Below, piece by piece: positions 7,885 through 15,615 of a stretch of 51,072 nucleotides of DNA. The notes under the pieces are model-generated. The model had not been told where the DNA came from. It worked only from the letters and a program-made list of their open reading frames with translations, and did no database searches. The stretch covers positions 1 to 51,072 of the forward strand of contig JAFQUJ010000008.1 in the NCBI GenBank assembly GCA_017408585.1. Reading direction: 5' to 3'. The position numbers and the translations under genes are program-made. The first letter of the stretch is position 1, and each line of letters starts with the position of its first letter. The DNA is from Clostridia bacterium. Its GTDB lineage: Bacteria; Bacillota; Clostridia; Oscillospirales; CAG-272.

Positions 7885-8427
7885 TTAATCGAGTAATATG
7901 GTAGCCTTCATCTTCTTAGCAACCTCGTCACCACAAAGCGCGCTTAGAATTTCAAGCGCAAATTCATGTGCCGAGCCCATAGCCCTACCTGTTATGATTT
8001 TTCCATCTCTTACACACCCGCAATTAGTAATAGTAGCACCAATGAGCTGATCCTCAAAGCCGGGGAAGCAGGTTGCCCTCTTACCATTAAGATAACCACG
8101 CTTGCCAAGAATAAAAGGCGCAGCGCAGATAGCGCAAATAAACTTTTTCTTTTCATATGCGCAAGCCAAAGCCTTGTCAACTACGGGGTCAGCATCTAGA
8201 TTTGTAGAGCCGGGCATGCCACCTGGCAAAATAACCATGTCAAAATCAGCATCTAAATCAAGCTCGCTCTTAAAAATATCGCAAGCAACAGTAATTCCAT
8301 GGGAGCCTGTGGCTGTTTTTCCACTAACACCAACGGTTAATATTTCAATGCCCGCACGCCTTAGAACATCTAAGGTGTATAATGCCTCAATTTCCTCAAA
8401 GCCGTTGGCTAAAAACATGTAAACCAT
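7885..8427 (-). CDS. DJ-1/PfpI family protein
   Basis: A 180-residue cytoplasmic protein of the DJ-1/ThiJ/YajL group. The fold is covered end to end: FLANGFEEIEAL with the conserved acidic residue near position 12, the VILPGGMPG loop at about 66-74, and the nucleophile-elbow cysteine C101 in CAICAAP. Members act as glyoxalases, protein deglycases or oxidative-stress chaperones; which applies here cannot be told. It lies 15 bases downstream of tmk and 19 bases upstream of the folate cyclo-ligase in the same operon. Confidence 0.92.
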   Translation of the reverse strand: MVYMFLANGFEEIEALYTLDVLRRAGIEILTVGVSGKTATGSHGITVACDIFKSELDLDADFDMVILPGGMPGSTNLDADPVVDKALACAYEKKKFICAICAAPFILGKRGYLNGKRATCFPGFEDQLIGATITNCGCVRDGKIITGRAMGSAHEFALEILSALCGDEVAKKMKATILLD

Positions 8428-8442
8428 AATAAATCTCCTAAA

Positions 8443-9105
8443 TTAAAGGTTCAAAACCTTTTCGTAAATTTCACCTGCTATATCATCAATTGTCCTAATC
8501 GCATCGCCATCATAGCACTTAATCTTAACCCAACCAAGCCTCTCGCAAGAGAACAGAGCAGCATCGTAGCACTTTTCCATATAAGAGGTGTCAAGCTCGT
8601 GAATATCCATCTTTCTGCCCGTTTCAGCGCTCCTTGATCTAACAAGCGATAAGGAAAGCTTTGGTGGAAGCTCAAGATAAATTGTCGCATCGGGAACAGC
8701 AAGACCTATCTTGCCAAACTCAAAATCCCATAGCCATTTAAGAAAATCGTCCCACTCCTCGCGTGGAAGCTTAGATAGCTGATGCACCGCATTAGCCGAG
8801 GTGTATCTGTTAGCAATTACATATGTGTCGGGATCGAGAATATCATTTATCCAATCCGTCTTATAGCTTATGTATCTGTCGCACGCAAAAAACATAGACG
8901 CAGAATAAGCGTTTGTGTCGCTTGGGCTTTTGCCAAGCTTGCCATCAAGATACATTCTTACAAAAAGAGAGCTGTCGCTTTCGTAAATAGGGAAGGAGAG
9001 CGTGCGAACACGCTTTCCCTCGCTTCTTAATTTTTCAACTAATATATCGGTTTGAGTGCCCTTTCCCGAGCCGTCAAGACCATCAATTACAATAAATTTT
9101 CCCAT
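8443..9105 (-). CDS. tmk: Thymidylate kinase
   Basis: The 220-residue protein phosphorylates dTMP to dTDP. The P-loop GLDGSGKGT is at residues 9-17. The substrate-binding segment around ANRYTSANAVHQ corresponds to the DRY-S/T region of other thymidylate kinases, here with N in place of D. The lid region is rich in arginine (RSRSAETGR). It is slightly longer than the usual 205-210 residues. It lies between ftsK (11-base gap) and the DJ-1 gene (15-base gap). Assignment as tmk rather than a broader dNK-like enzyme is supported by the P-loop and length. Confidence 0.9.
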   Translation of the reverse strand: MGKFIVIDGLDGSGKGTQTDILVEKLRSEGKRVRTLSFPIYESDSSLFVRMYLDGKLGKSPSDTNAYSASMFFACDRYISYKTDWINDILDPDTYVIANRYTSANAVHQLSKLPREEWDDFLKWLWDFEFGKIGLAVPDATIYLELPPKLSLSLVRSRSAETGRKMDIHELDTSYMEKCYDAALFSCERLGWVKIKCYDGDAIRTIDDIAGEIYEKVLNL

Positions 9106-9116
9106 AACAATCTCCG

Positions 9117-11942
9117 TTAATTTTCTCCACCATCACTACGCCTCATCATGAGCTCAAGGAAGTCCTGCTTAGTTATAAGCACCTCTCTTGGCTTAGAGCC
9201 ATTAGGCTCGCCAATGTATCCGAGATCTTCCATTTGGTCAATAATTCTAGCGGCTCTTTGGAAGCCAAGATTGAGCTTTCTTTGTAGATATGACGATGAG
9301 ATTTTACCCATCTCAACTGCGATTTCAAGCGCAGCATAAAACTTCTCGTCAAGCTCGTTTCCATCGCCATCTCCGCCACCGTCATCATTTCGCTTTTCAG
9401 CCTTTTGAAGCTTAGCGGTGTTGGACTCAATCATTCCAATAACCTCTTCGTCGTAGTTTTCACCGGCATTTTCTCTTAGGAAGGTGGTAACTGCCTCGCG
9501 CTCGTCCTCAGTTATAAATGCACCCTGAACACGAGTAGGCTTTAGCGCGCCAACAGGCTTCAAAAGCATATCTCCACGGGCAACAAGCTTTTCAGCACCA
9601 ATCTCGTCAAGAATAGTACGAGAGTCAACCTGTGCAGGCACACGGAAGGCGATACGCGAAGGAATGTTTGCCTTAATAACACCCGTAATAACATCAACAG
9701 AAGGACGCTGTGTACCAATAATAACATGAATACCCGCAGCACGCGCCTTTTGAGTTAATCTTATGATATAATCATCGATTTCAGGTACTTGCATTTTAAG
9801 GTCATAAAGCTCGTCTATAACGATTACAATACGAGGAATTCTGTCAGAGTCAATAATTCCACGATCAACTCTGTCATTGTATTCGCCAATATCACGAACA
9901 CCGGCAATCTCAAGAAGCTCAAAGCGTCTTTCCATCTCGGTAACAGACCATTGAAGAGTTCCAACCGACTTTTTAACATCAGTAACAACGGGAACAAGAA
10001 GGTGTGGAATGCCATTATATGGAGCGAATTCAACTCTTTTTGGGTCAATAAGAATAAGCCTTAAATCGTCAGGAGACGCCTTATATAGAAGGCTGACCAA
10101 AAGTGAGTTGATACAAACTGATTTACCTTGACCTGTCGCACCGGCAACAAGTAGGTGAACAAGCTTGGCAATATCAACATAAACATTTTCGCCTGAAATA
10201 TCCTTACCAACAGCACAGGTAACAGGGCTCTTTGCCTGCTTGAATTTTGAATCCTCTAGCAAGCTACGCAAATAAACCATGCTAGTAATGCTGTTAGGCA
10301 CTTCAATACCAACAGCCATTTTACCGGGAATAGGACATTCAATTCTTATTCCCTCTGCCGCAAGATATAGAGAAATATCGTCAATATGATTTGCAATAGA
10401 GCGCACCTTTACACCCGCCTCGGGCATAAGCTCGTAGCGTGTAACGGTAGGACCTCTTGAAATATCAACAATTCTTGTGCTAATGTTAAAGCTCTTCAAG
10501 GTTTCAACAATAATCCTTGCCTTTTCTTGAAGCTCCTCGTTTACCGCCTCCTCGTCAGCTGTATCAGTCCTATTTTCAAAAATATCAATAGGAGGGAATA
10601 CATGCTTTTTCTTTTTCTTAGGCTTAGGTGGTGGAGGTGTAGGAGCTGATTGTGTAGGAGCACTTTGCACAGGAGCAGATTGCATAGGAGCAGGTCTTGT
10701 AGGCTCTACAACAGGCTTAACAATAGGCTCGGAGGGGGCTTCAACCACAGGAGTAGCCACAACAGGCTCTTCTACAATCGGCTTTTCCTCGATGATAGGC
10801 TCTTCTATTACAGGCTCGGGAGCAATGGGCTCTTCTATTATATCCTCTTCCTCGTCCTCAATAATAACAGGCTCAGCGACAGGAGCACTCACAACCGGCT
10901 CTGCAACAGGCTTTTCCTCGATAACAGGCTCTTCAACTGCCATAGGCTCAAATATAGGCCTTTCAACAGGAGCACTAACAACCTCTTCAACAGGGGCAGA
11001 GCTCACACTCTCGCTTGATGTAACGGGAGAATATCTATATGGTGATGCACTGCGCGAGGTTCTCGGAAGAGGCTCAGCCGTGATGGGCTGACGACTTATT
11101 TCAAGTGTAGCATCATCAGCATCGGTAGCTTCCTCGGGTAGCTCCTCGTCTTCTTCCTCAACATCAAAATCGTTTTCTTCCATGGCTCGAATGATTCTTT
11201 CGTCCATAGCAGGAACAACCATTTCCTCGTCATCGTCCTCCTCGTCAAAAACACGAACACGGAATTTCTTGTGCTTTTTTCTTAGCATAGCCTCGTGCTT
11301 TGCTTCCTCACGACGAGCCTTGCGCGCCTCAATTTTTTCTCTAAAAATACTTTTTATAATTGACGCGGGAGTTATATTAAACATTTGTAGGAACATAAAT
11401 AGTAGCACTATTAAAATGATAGCGATAGTAAAGCCCTTTCCAATGCTGGATAGGAGCATGCCACAAAGGCCACCACCGACAACACCACCGCCAATGCCTG
11501 ATTTTCCTGATTCATAAAGCTGGAAAATTGTAGGCTTGTTCACCTCAAGCGTCTCTGTTGCCTTGTAAACCCAATCGGTGCTCTTTAATGTGATAAGATG
11601 CTGAATTACGGAAACGCAAAGCACAATCACAACAGAACAACAAATACGCCTTGTGCAAATTTTTCTGTTTGTATCGTAATACCACATAAGTGAGTGGAAT
11701 AGTAAAAACGCTAGCACAAAAATCGGTGCATAGGTAGAGAATATACCATAAAGCACTCCCGAAAATGAGAGCTGTCTTACGATTGTAAATAGCATAAGCA
11801 CAAAAAGAACCGCTAATATGTAAGGCATTAAACGGCTTATGATAGGCAAAATCTTAGACGGCTTCTTGGCCTTTTGATTCTTTTGGTTTTTTCCTTTATT
11901 ATTTTGGGGCTTGCCCTTTGGTGTCTTCTTTTCTTTTTTCAT
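9117..11942 (-). CDS. FtsK/SpoIIIE DNA translocase
   Basis: A 941-residue DNA pump for chromosome segregation at the septum. The frame opens at 11999, but the ATG at 11942 has a GGAG site at good spacing, so it is preferred. Layout: a Lys-rich cytoplasmic N-terminus; about four membrane segments (around 40-62, 72-88, 100-120, 165-190); an acidic and Pro-rich linker (about 231-446) with repeated EEPV/IEEKP units; then the motor with Walker A GATGQGKS at 601-608 and Walker B IVIVIDE ending at 711; and a C-terminal winged-helix gamma domain that reads KOPS/SRS-type polarity signals. Walker B is followed by LYDLK where LADLM is usual. Whether the role is vegetative (FtsK) or sporulation (SpoIIIE) cannot be settled from sequence. 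Confidence 0.95.
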   Translation of the reverse strand: MKKEKKTPKGKPQNNKGKNQKNQKAKKPSKILPIISRLMPYILAVLFVLMLFTIVRQLSFSGVLYGIFSTYAPIFVLAFLLFHSLMWYYDTNRKICTRRICCSVVIVLCVSVIQHLITLKSTDWVYKATETLEVNKPTIFQLYESGKSGIGGGVVGGGLCGMLLSSIGKGFTIAIILIVLLFMFLQMFNITPASIIKSIFREKIEARKARREEAKHEAMLRKKHKKFRVRVFDEEDDDEEMVVPAMDERIIRAMEENDFDVEEEDEELPEEATDADDATLEISRQPITAEPLPRTSRSASPYRYSPVTSSESVSSAPVEEVVSAPVERPIFEPMAVEEPVIEEKPVAEPVVSAPVAEPVIIEDEEEDIIEEPIAPEPVIEEPIIEEKPIVEEPVVATPVVEAPSEPIVKPVVEPTRPAPMQSAPVQSAPTQSAPTPPPPKPKKKKKHVFPPIDIFENRTDTADEEAVNEELQEKARIIVETLKSFNISTRIVDISRGPTVTRYELMPEAGVKVRSIANHIDDISLYLAAEGIRIECPIPGKMAVGIEVPNSITSMVYLRSLLEDSKFKQAKSPVTCAVGKDISGENVYVDIAKLVHLLVAGATGQGKSVCINSLLVSLLYKASPDDLRLILIDPKRVEFAPYNGIPHLLVPVVTDVKKSVGTLQWSVTEMERRFELLEIAGVRDIGEYNDRVDRGIIDSDRIPRIVIVIDELYDLKMQVPEIDDYIIRLTQKARAAGIHVIIGTQRPSVDVITGVIKANIPSRIAFRVPAQVDSRTILDEIGAEKLVARGDMLLKPVGALKPTRVQGAFITEDEREAVTTFLRENAGENYDEEVIGMIESNTAKLQKAEKRNDDGGGDGDGNELDEKFYAALEIAVEMGKISSSYLQRKLNLGFQRAARIIDQMEDLGYIGEPNGSKPREVLITKQDFLELMMRRSDGGEN

Positions 11943-12031
11943 TTCGTTTTCTCCGAGGTAGTATTTCAAGTCAATTTGCCATAACTGACAAAAATGCACA
12001 GCTATTGCAAATAAAATTATCCATATAATAT

Positions 12032-12060
12032 ATAATAACAGAAAAAAATAAAAAAATCAA
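12032..12060 (-). promoter_or_regulatory. Probable promoter of the ftsK-tmk operon
   Basis: Minus-strand TTGATT (12055-12060), 17-bp spacer, TATTAT (12032-12037), giving a leader of about 80 bases before the ATG at 11942. Confidence 0.55.
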
Positions 12061-12067
12061 CTGATTT

Positions 12068-12096
12068 TTGACAAAAGTAAAAAATTTTAAATAAAT
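12068..12096 (+). promoter_or_regulatory. Possible promoter of the split TauE/SafE genes
   Basis: TTGACA (12068-12073), 17-bp spacer, ATAAAT (12091-12096). The -10 overlaps the first ATG (12095), so the true start would have to be the ATG at 12107, nearly leaderless. Confidence 0.4.
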
Positions 12097-12487
12097 GGAT
12101 AAAAATATGAAGCTTGAACAGAAATTAAAAATAAAAAACATCACGCTTTTTTGCGTGCTTTCGTTTGTCGCAGGGGGCATAAACGGATTTTTAGGAACGG
12201 GAGGCGGAATAATCCTTGTCTATATGCTCGGAGCACTAACCGAAAATGACAAAAAGGATAGCTTTGCCTCGACCCTGTGTGCGACAATCCCTATGTCGAT
12301 TGTTAGTATAACCGAATATGCAAGAGCATCTGCAATAGATTTGTCGCTTGCTCGCTCTCTTGCCATTCCCGCTATCGTGGGTGGAGCACTGGGAGCATTC
12401 TTAACGGATAAAATAAAAGCAAAATACCTCACCCTGTGTTTTTCCTTGCTTGTTATCTATTCGGGAATATGTATGGTGACTAAATAA
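12095..12487 (+). CDS. TauE/SafE family permease, N-terminal half
   Basis: A 130-residue membrane protein with about four hydrophobic helices and the TauE/SafE signature GGINGFLGTGGGII near residues 27-40. Full-length family members are about 250 residues with two similar halves; this gene supplies only the first, and the next gene supplies the second. Its TAA shares one base with the following ATG. Two ATGs (12095 and 12107) are possible; neither has a clear ribosome site and the first lies in the putative -10. The family exports sulfite, sulfoacetate or related anions; the substrate is unknown here. Confidence 0.8.
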   Translation: MDKNMKLEQKLKIKNITLFCVLSFVAGGINGFLGTGGGIILVYMLGALTENDKKDSFASTLCATIPMSIVSITEYARASAIDLSLARSLAIPAIVGGALGAFLTDKIKAKYLTLCFSLLVIYSGICMVTK

Positions 12488-12849
12488 TGCAGAATATAGT
12501 TATATCCCTTCTCATCGCCACTCTTATGGGCATGGGCATCGGTGGTGGCGGTTTTTTGGTAATTTACCTTACCCTGTGTTTAGAATACGGACAGCTTGTA
12601 GCACAGGGAACAAACCTCGTTTTCTTTCTTTTTTGTGGTGTCAGCGCAATATTTGTTCACCTTTTCAAAAGAAAGATCTCCTTAGGACAGGTAGCTCTCA
12701 TGTCAGCGCTTGGCTCACTTGGCGCATACCTTCTTTCTCGCCTTGCTAATAATATCGACCCTAAAATCCCACGAATAGCGCTTGGGGTGCTATTGATTGT
12801 CAGTGGAGCTATCGGTATTATAAAAATAATAAAAACAAAGAAAAATTAA
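12487..12849 (+). CDS. TauE/SafE family permease, C-terminal half
   Basis: A 120-residue membrane protein with about four helices and a second copy of the glycine-rich signature, MGMGIGGGGFLVIY, near its start. It overlaps the upstream half by one base (TAATG), which suggests translational coupling and a heterodimeric transporter with fixed stoichiometry. The reading frames differ by more than a point mutation in one codon, and each half starts and ends at a domain boundary, so this looks like a real split rather than a recent frameshift. It ends 29 bases before the rpsO promoter. Confidence 0.8.
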   Translation: MQNIVISLLIATLMGMGIGGGGFLVIYLTLCLEYGQLVAQGTNLVFFLFCGVSAIFVHLFKRKISLGQVALMSALGSLGAYLLSRLANNIDPKIPRIALGVLLIVSGAIGIIKIIKTKKN

Positions 12850-12877
12850 AAATATTTAAAAAATTTCCAAAAATATC

Positions 12878-12906
12878 TTTACAAATCAATTTATATGTGC
12901 TATAAT
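12878..12906 (+). promoter_or_regulatory. Sigma-A promoter of rpsO
   Basis: TTTACA (12878-12883), 17-bp spacer, TATAAT (12901-12906). Confidence 0.85.
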
Positions 12907-12907
12907 G

Positions 12908-12974
12908 CTCAGCGTGGCACCGCTCGCTCGGTTAATGGATAAAGCCAATAGGCATTCACCGACCTTTTGCTGAG
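12908..12974 (+). promoter_or_regulatory. Structured rpsO leader, candidate S15-binding RNA
   Basis: The rpsO 5' UTR folds around an outer stem CTCAGC/GCTGAG (12908-12913 with 12969-12974). Inside are a CGGT...ACCG stem with ATG/CAT continuation and a GCC-AATA-GGC hairpin. S15 autoregulates through several unrelated leader structures in different phyla; this one is placed correctly for that. The structure was drawn by eye. Confidence 0.5.
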
Positions 12975-13015
12975 TCTGCGGAGTCCAAAAATAAATAAGA
13001 AAGGTGAAAAGAAAG

Positions 13016-13270
13016 ATGACAAAGCAGGAAATTATCGCTGCATATGCTACTCACGAGGGCGACACAGGCTCACCTGAGGTACAGGTTGCGCTTCTTACAG
13101 ATCGTATCAACTCCCTTAACGAGCATATGAAGAAAAACCCTCATGACCACCACTCACACAGAGGACTTCTCAAGATGGTAGGTCATAGACGCAACCTTCT
13201 CGCATATCTTGCAAAGACAGATATCACAAGATATCGTGCTCTTATCGAGAAGCTCGGTCTTAGAAAATAA
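13016..13270 (+). CDS. rpsO: Ribosomal protein uS15
   Basis: This 84-residue small-subunit primary binding protein carries the family core [28 protein letters not shown] and the terminal [13 protein letters not shown]. An upstream GTG at 13004 would add four residues but has no room for a ribosome site, whereas AAAGGTG precedes the ATG at 13016 by nine bases. Promoter, structured leader and terminator are all present. It is followed by pnp, the same order as in many bacteria. Confidence 0.96.
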   Translation: MTKQEIIAAYATHEGDTGSPEVQVALLTDRINSLNEHMKKNPHDHHSHRGLLKMVGHRRNLLAYLAKTDITRYRALIEKLGLRK

Positions 13271-13288
13271 GAAAGGCGTTTTTCGCTA

Positions 13289-13325
13289 TCCTTGGCTGTG
13301 CGAAAGCACAGCCAAGTCTTTTAAA
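13289..13325 (+). terminator. Strong terminator after rpsO
   Basis: Perfect 10-bp stem CTTGGCTGTG/CACAGCCAAG (13291-13300 with 13307-13316) with a CGAAAG loop, followed by TCTTTT. Some readthrough would be needed to feed pnp unless pnp has its own promoter. Confidence 0.85.
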
Positions 13326-13338
13326 AAAATTGGTTAAA

Positions 13339-13410
13339 TGCGGGTGAGATAGCAGTTAACCGATCGCCTGATAATATTGGACTATCGGTTAAGTGCTATG
13401 TCCCCTCGCA
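13339..13410 (+). promoter_or_regulatory. Long hairpin in the pnp leader, candidate RNase-processed autoregulatory site
   Basis: Bases 13349-13364 pair with 13384-13399 with a single mismatch, and the stem continues with interruptions out to 13339/13410, giving about 24 paired positions. The ribosome site (ATGGAGG) lies 20 bases after it. In E. coli a similar pnp leader stem is cut by RNase III and then destroyed by PNPase. The same role here is inferred from position. GGTTAA at 13332-13337 could compete for the left arm. Confidence 0.6.
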
Positions 13411-13439
13411 AAAAATAAACAAAATGGAGGAAATCTAAA

Positions 13440-15560
13440 ATGGCACAAATGTTCCAAGAAAAAGTATTTGACAATTACAAGACCTATGAGTATGAGCTCG
13501 CAGGTCGTAAGCTCGTTGTTGAAAGCGGAAAAATGGCAGGACTTGCAAATGGTAGCGTTCTCGTTCGTTATGGCGAAACTATCATTCTCGCGTGCGCAAC
13601 CGCATCAGCAGCACCAAGAGACGGCATCGACTTCTTGCCTCTATCAGTAGATTTTGAGGAGAGAATGTATTCTGTTGGTAAAATCCCCGGTGGATACCTA
13701 AAAAGAGAGGGTAAGCCATCTGAAAAGGCAGTTCTCACATCAAGAGTTATTGACCGTCCAATCCGTCCTCTTTTCCCAAAGGATTTGAGAAACGATGTAA
13801 ACATTTCATTAACAGTTCTCTCAGTTGACCCTGATTGCTCACCTGAAATCACAGCTATGATCGGTGCATCAATTGCCCTTTCAATCTCTGATATTCCATG
13901 GAATGGCCCTATTGGTGGACTATTTATGGGTATGGTAAATGGCAAAATCGTTATCAACCCTAACGCAGAGGAAAGAAAGGTAAGCACACTTGAGCTCACC
14001 GTTGCCGCAAGCGAAAAGAAGGTTGTTATGATCGAGGCAGGCGCTAAGGAAGTATCCGACGAGGATATGTATAACGCAATCATGCTCGCTCACGAGGAAA
14101 TTAAGAACCTTATTAAGTTCATCAATAATATCGTAGAGGAAATCGGCAAGCCTAAGTTCGAGTATCCATCATGCGAGTTCGATCACGATATGTTCGACGA
14201 AATCTTCACATTCTGTGAAAAAGAGGTTATGTTCGCTCTTGATACTGACGATAAGACAGTTCGTGACGCTAGAATGCAACCAATCATGGATAAGATTGTT
14301 GAGACCTTCGAGGAAAAGTACGAGGACAAGGACATTAAGACAATCCTTCCCGAGCTTATCTATAAGATTCAAAAGAAGATCGTTCGTCGTTGGCTACTTG
14401 AGGACGGCAAGCGTGTAGATGGCCGTCGTCTTGACGAAATCAGACCTCTTACTGCTGAGGTTGGTATGTTTAAGAGAACACACGGTAGCGGTATGTTCAC
14501 CCGTGGTCAAACACAGGTTATGACTATTGCAACCCTCGGCCCAATCTCCGAGTGCCAAATGCTCGATGGCATCGATGACGAAACAGAAAAGAGATATATG
14601 CATCACTACAATATGCCCGGCTACTCAACAGGAGAGGCAAAGGCATCTAGAACTCCCGGCAGAAGAGAAATCGGACACGGCGCACTTGCTGAGCGTTCAC
14701 TTGTTCCTGTTCTCCCAAGCGTTGAGGAATTCCCATACGCTATCCGTCTTGTATCCGAGGTAATCTCATCTAACGGCTCAACCTCACAGGCTTCAGTTTG
14801 TGGCTCAACACTTGCACTTATGGATGCCGGTGTTCCAATTAAAGCTCCTGTTGCAGGTATTTCATGTGGTCTTATCACAGAGGGCGAAAGATGGATGACC
14901 ATGATCGACATTCAAGGACTTGAGGACTTCTATGGCGATATGGACTTCAAGGTTGCAGGTACACATAAGGGTATCACATCTATCCAAATGGACCTTAAGA
15001 TTGACGGTCTTACCCCCGAAATCATCAAGGAAGCACTTCGTATCACTCATGTAGGTCGTGACCAAATCATAGACGAGGTTATTCTTAAGGCTATTCCGGC
15101 TCCAAGAAGCGAGGTTTCAGAGTTCGCTCCTAAGATGGTCAGCATGAAGATTAACCCTGATAAGATAAGAGAGGTTATCGGCTCAGGTGGAAAGGTAATC
15201 CAAAAGATTGTTGCTGATACAGGCGCTAAGATTGATATTGAGGACGACGGAAGCATCTTTATCTCCGCTGTTGATAAGAGAGCAATCGAGGCAGCACGCG
15301 AGATTATCGCAGGCATCGTATTTGAGCCGGAGGTAGGCGCAATCTACACAGCGACAGTTATCAAGATTGTTGATGGCATTGGCGCAGTAGTTGAATACCA
15401 AGGCAGAGAAGGACTTGTTCACATTTCCAGACTTGCAAAGACTAGAACCGAAAAGGTTGAGGATGTTGTAAAGGTTGGCGATGTAGTAAGAGTTAAATTC
15501 ATGGGCTACGACGAAAAGAGAGGCGGTAAGGAAATCCTCTCAATGAAGGACGCCGAGTAA
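13440..15560 (+). CDS. pnp: Polynucleotide phosphorylase
   Basis: This 706-residue 3'-5' exoribonuclease works by phosphorolysis. It has two RNase PH-like domains (about 10-215 and 310-540) joined by an alpha-helical linker, then a KH domain (about 550-610, with IGSGGKVIQKI) and an S1 domain (about 617-700, ending EILSMKDAE). The active domain shows GSGMFTRGQTQ and the SNGSTSQASVCG phosphate-site loop. Length and order are standard. The start follows ATGGAGG. It is preceded by a long hairpin and followed by a bidirectional terminator. Confidence 0.98.
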   Translation: MAQMFQEKVFDNYKTYEYELAGRKLVVESGKMAGLANGSVLVRYGETIILACATASAAPRDGIDFLPLSVDFEERMYSVGKIPGGYLKREGKPSEKAVLTSRVIDRPIRPLFPKDLRNDVNISLTVLSVDPDCSPEITAMIGASIALSISDIPWNGPIGGLFMGMVNGKIVINPNAEERKVSTLELTVAASEKKVVMIEAGAKEVSDEDMYNAIMLAHEEIKNLIKFINNIVEEIGKPKFEYPSCEFDHDMFDEIFTFCEKEVMFALDTDDKTVRDARMQPIMDKIVETFEEKYEDKDIKTILPELIYKIQKKIVRRWLLEDGKRVDGRRLDEIRPLTAEVGMFKRTHGSGMFTRGQTQVMTIATLGPISECQMLDGIDDETEKRYMHHYNMPGYSTGEAKASRTPGRREIGHGALAERSLVPVLPSVEEFPYAIRLVSEVISSNGSTSQASVCGSTLALMDAGVPIKAPVAGISCGLITEGERWMTMIDIQGLEDFYGDMDFKVAGTHKGITSIQMDLKIDGLTPEIIKEALRITHVGRDQIIDEVILKAIPAPRSEVSEFAPKMVSMKINPDKIREVIGSGGKVIQKIVADTGAKIDIEDDGSIFISAVDKRAIEAAREIIAGIVFEPEVGAIYTATVIKIVDGIGAVVEYQGREGLVHISRLAKTRTEKVEDVVKVGDVVRVKFMGYDEKRGGKEILSMKDAE

Positions 15561-15582
15561 TTCTCATAAATAAAATAACATA

Positions 15583-15615
15583 AAAAATCCCGACGATTTC
15601 GTCGGGATTTTCTTT
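15583..15615. terminator. Bidirectional terminator between pnp and the lipoprotein gene
   Basis: AAAATCCCGACGA pairs with TCGTCGGGATTTT (15584-15596 with 15599-15611). A-rich and T-rich flanks serve both convergent genes. Confidence 0.85.

Noticed and set aside
10650-11091. Plus-strand ORFs rich in Arg/Asn/Leu and Ser/Thr/Gly repeats
   Set aside because: They are the reverse image of the repetitive FtsK linker; composition comes from the GAG/CCT repeats on the other strand.
13568-14083. 171-residue minus-strand ORF inside pnp
   Set aside because: Shadow frame of a highly conserved gene with no independent signal.
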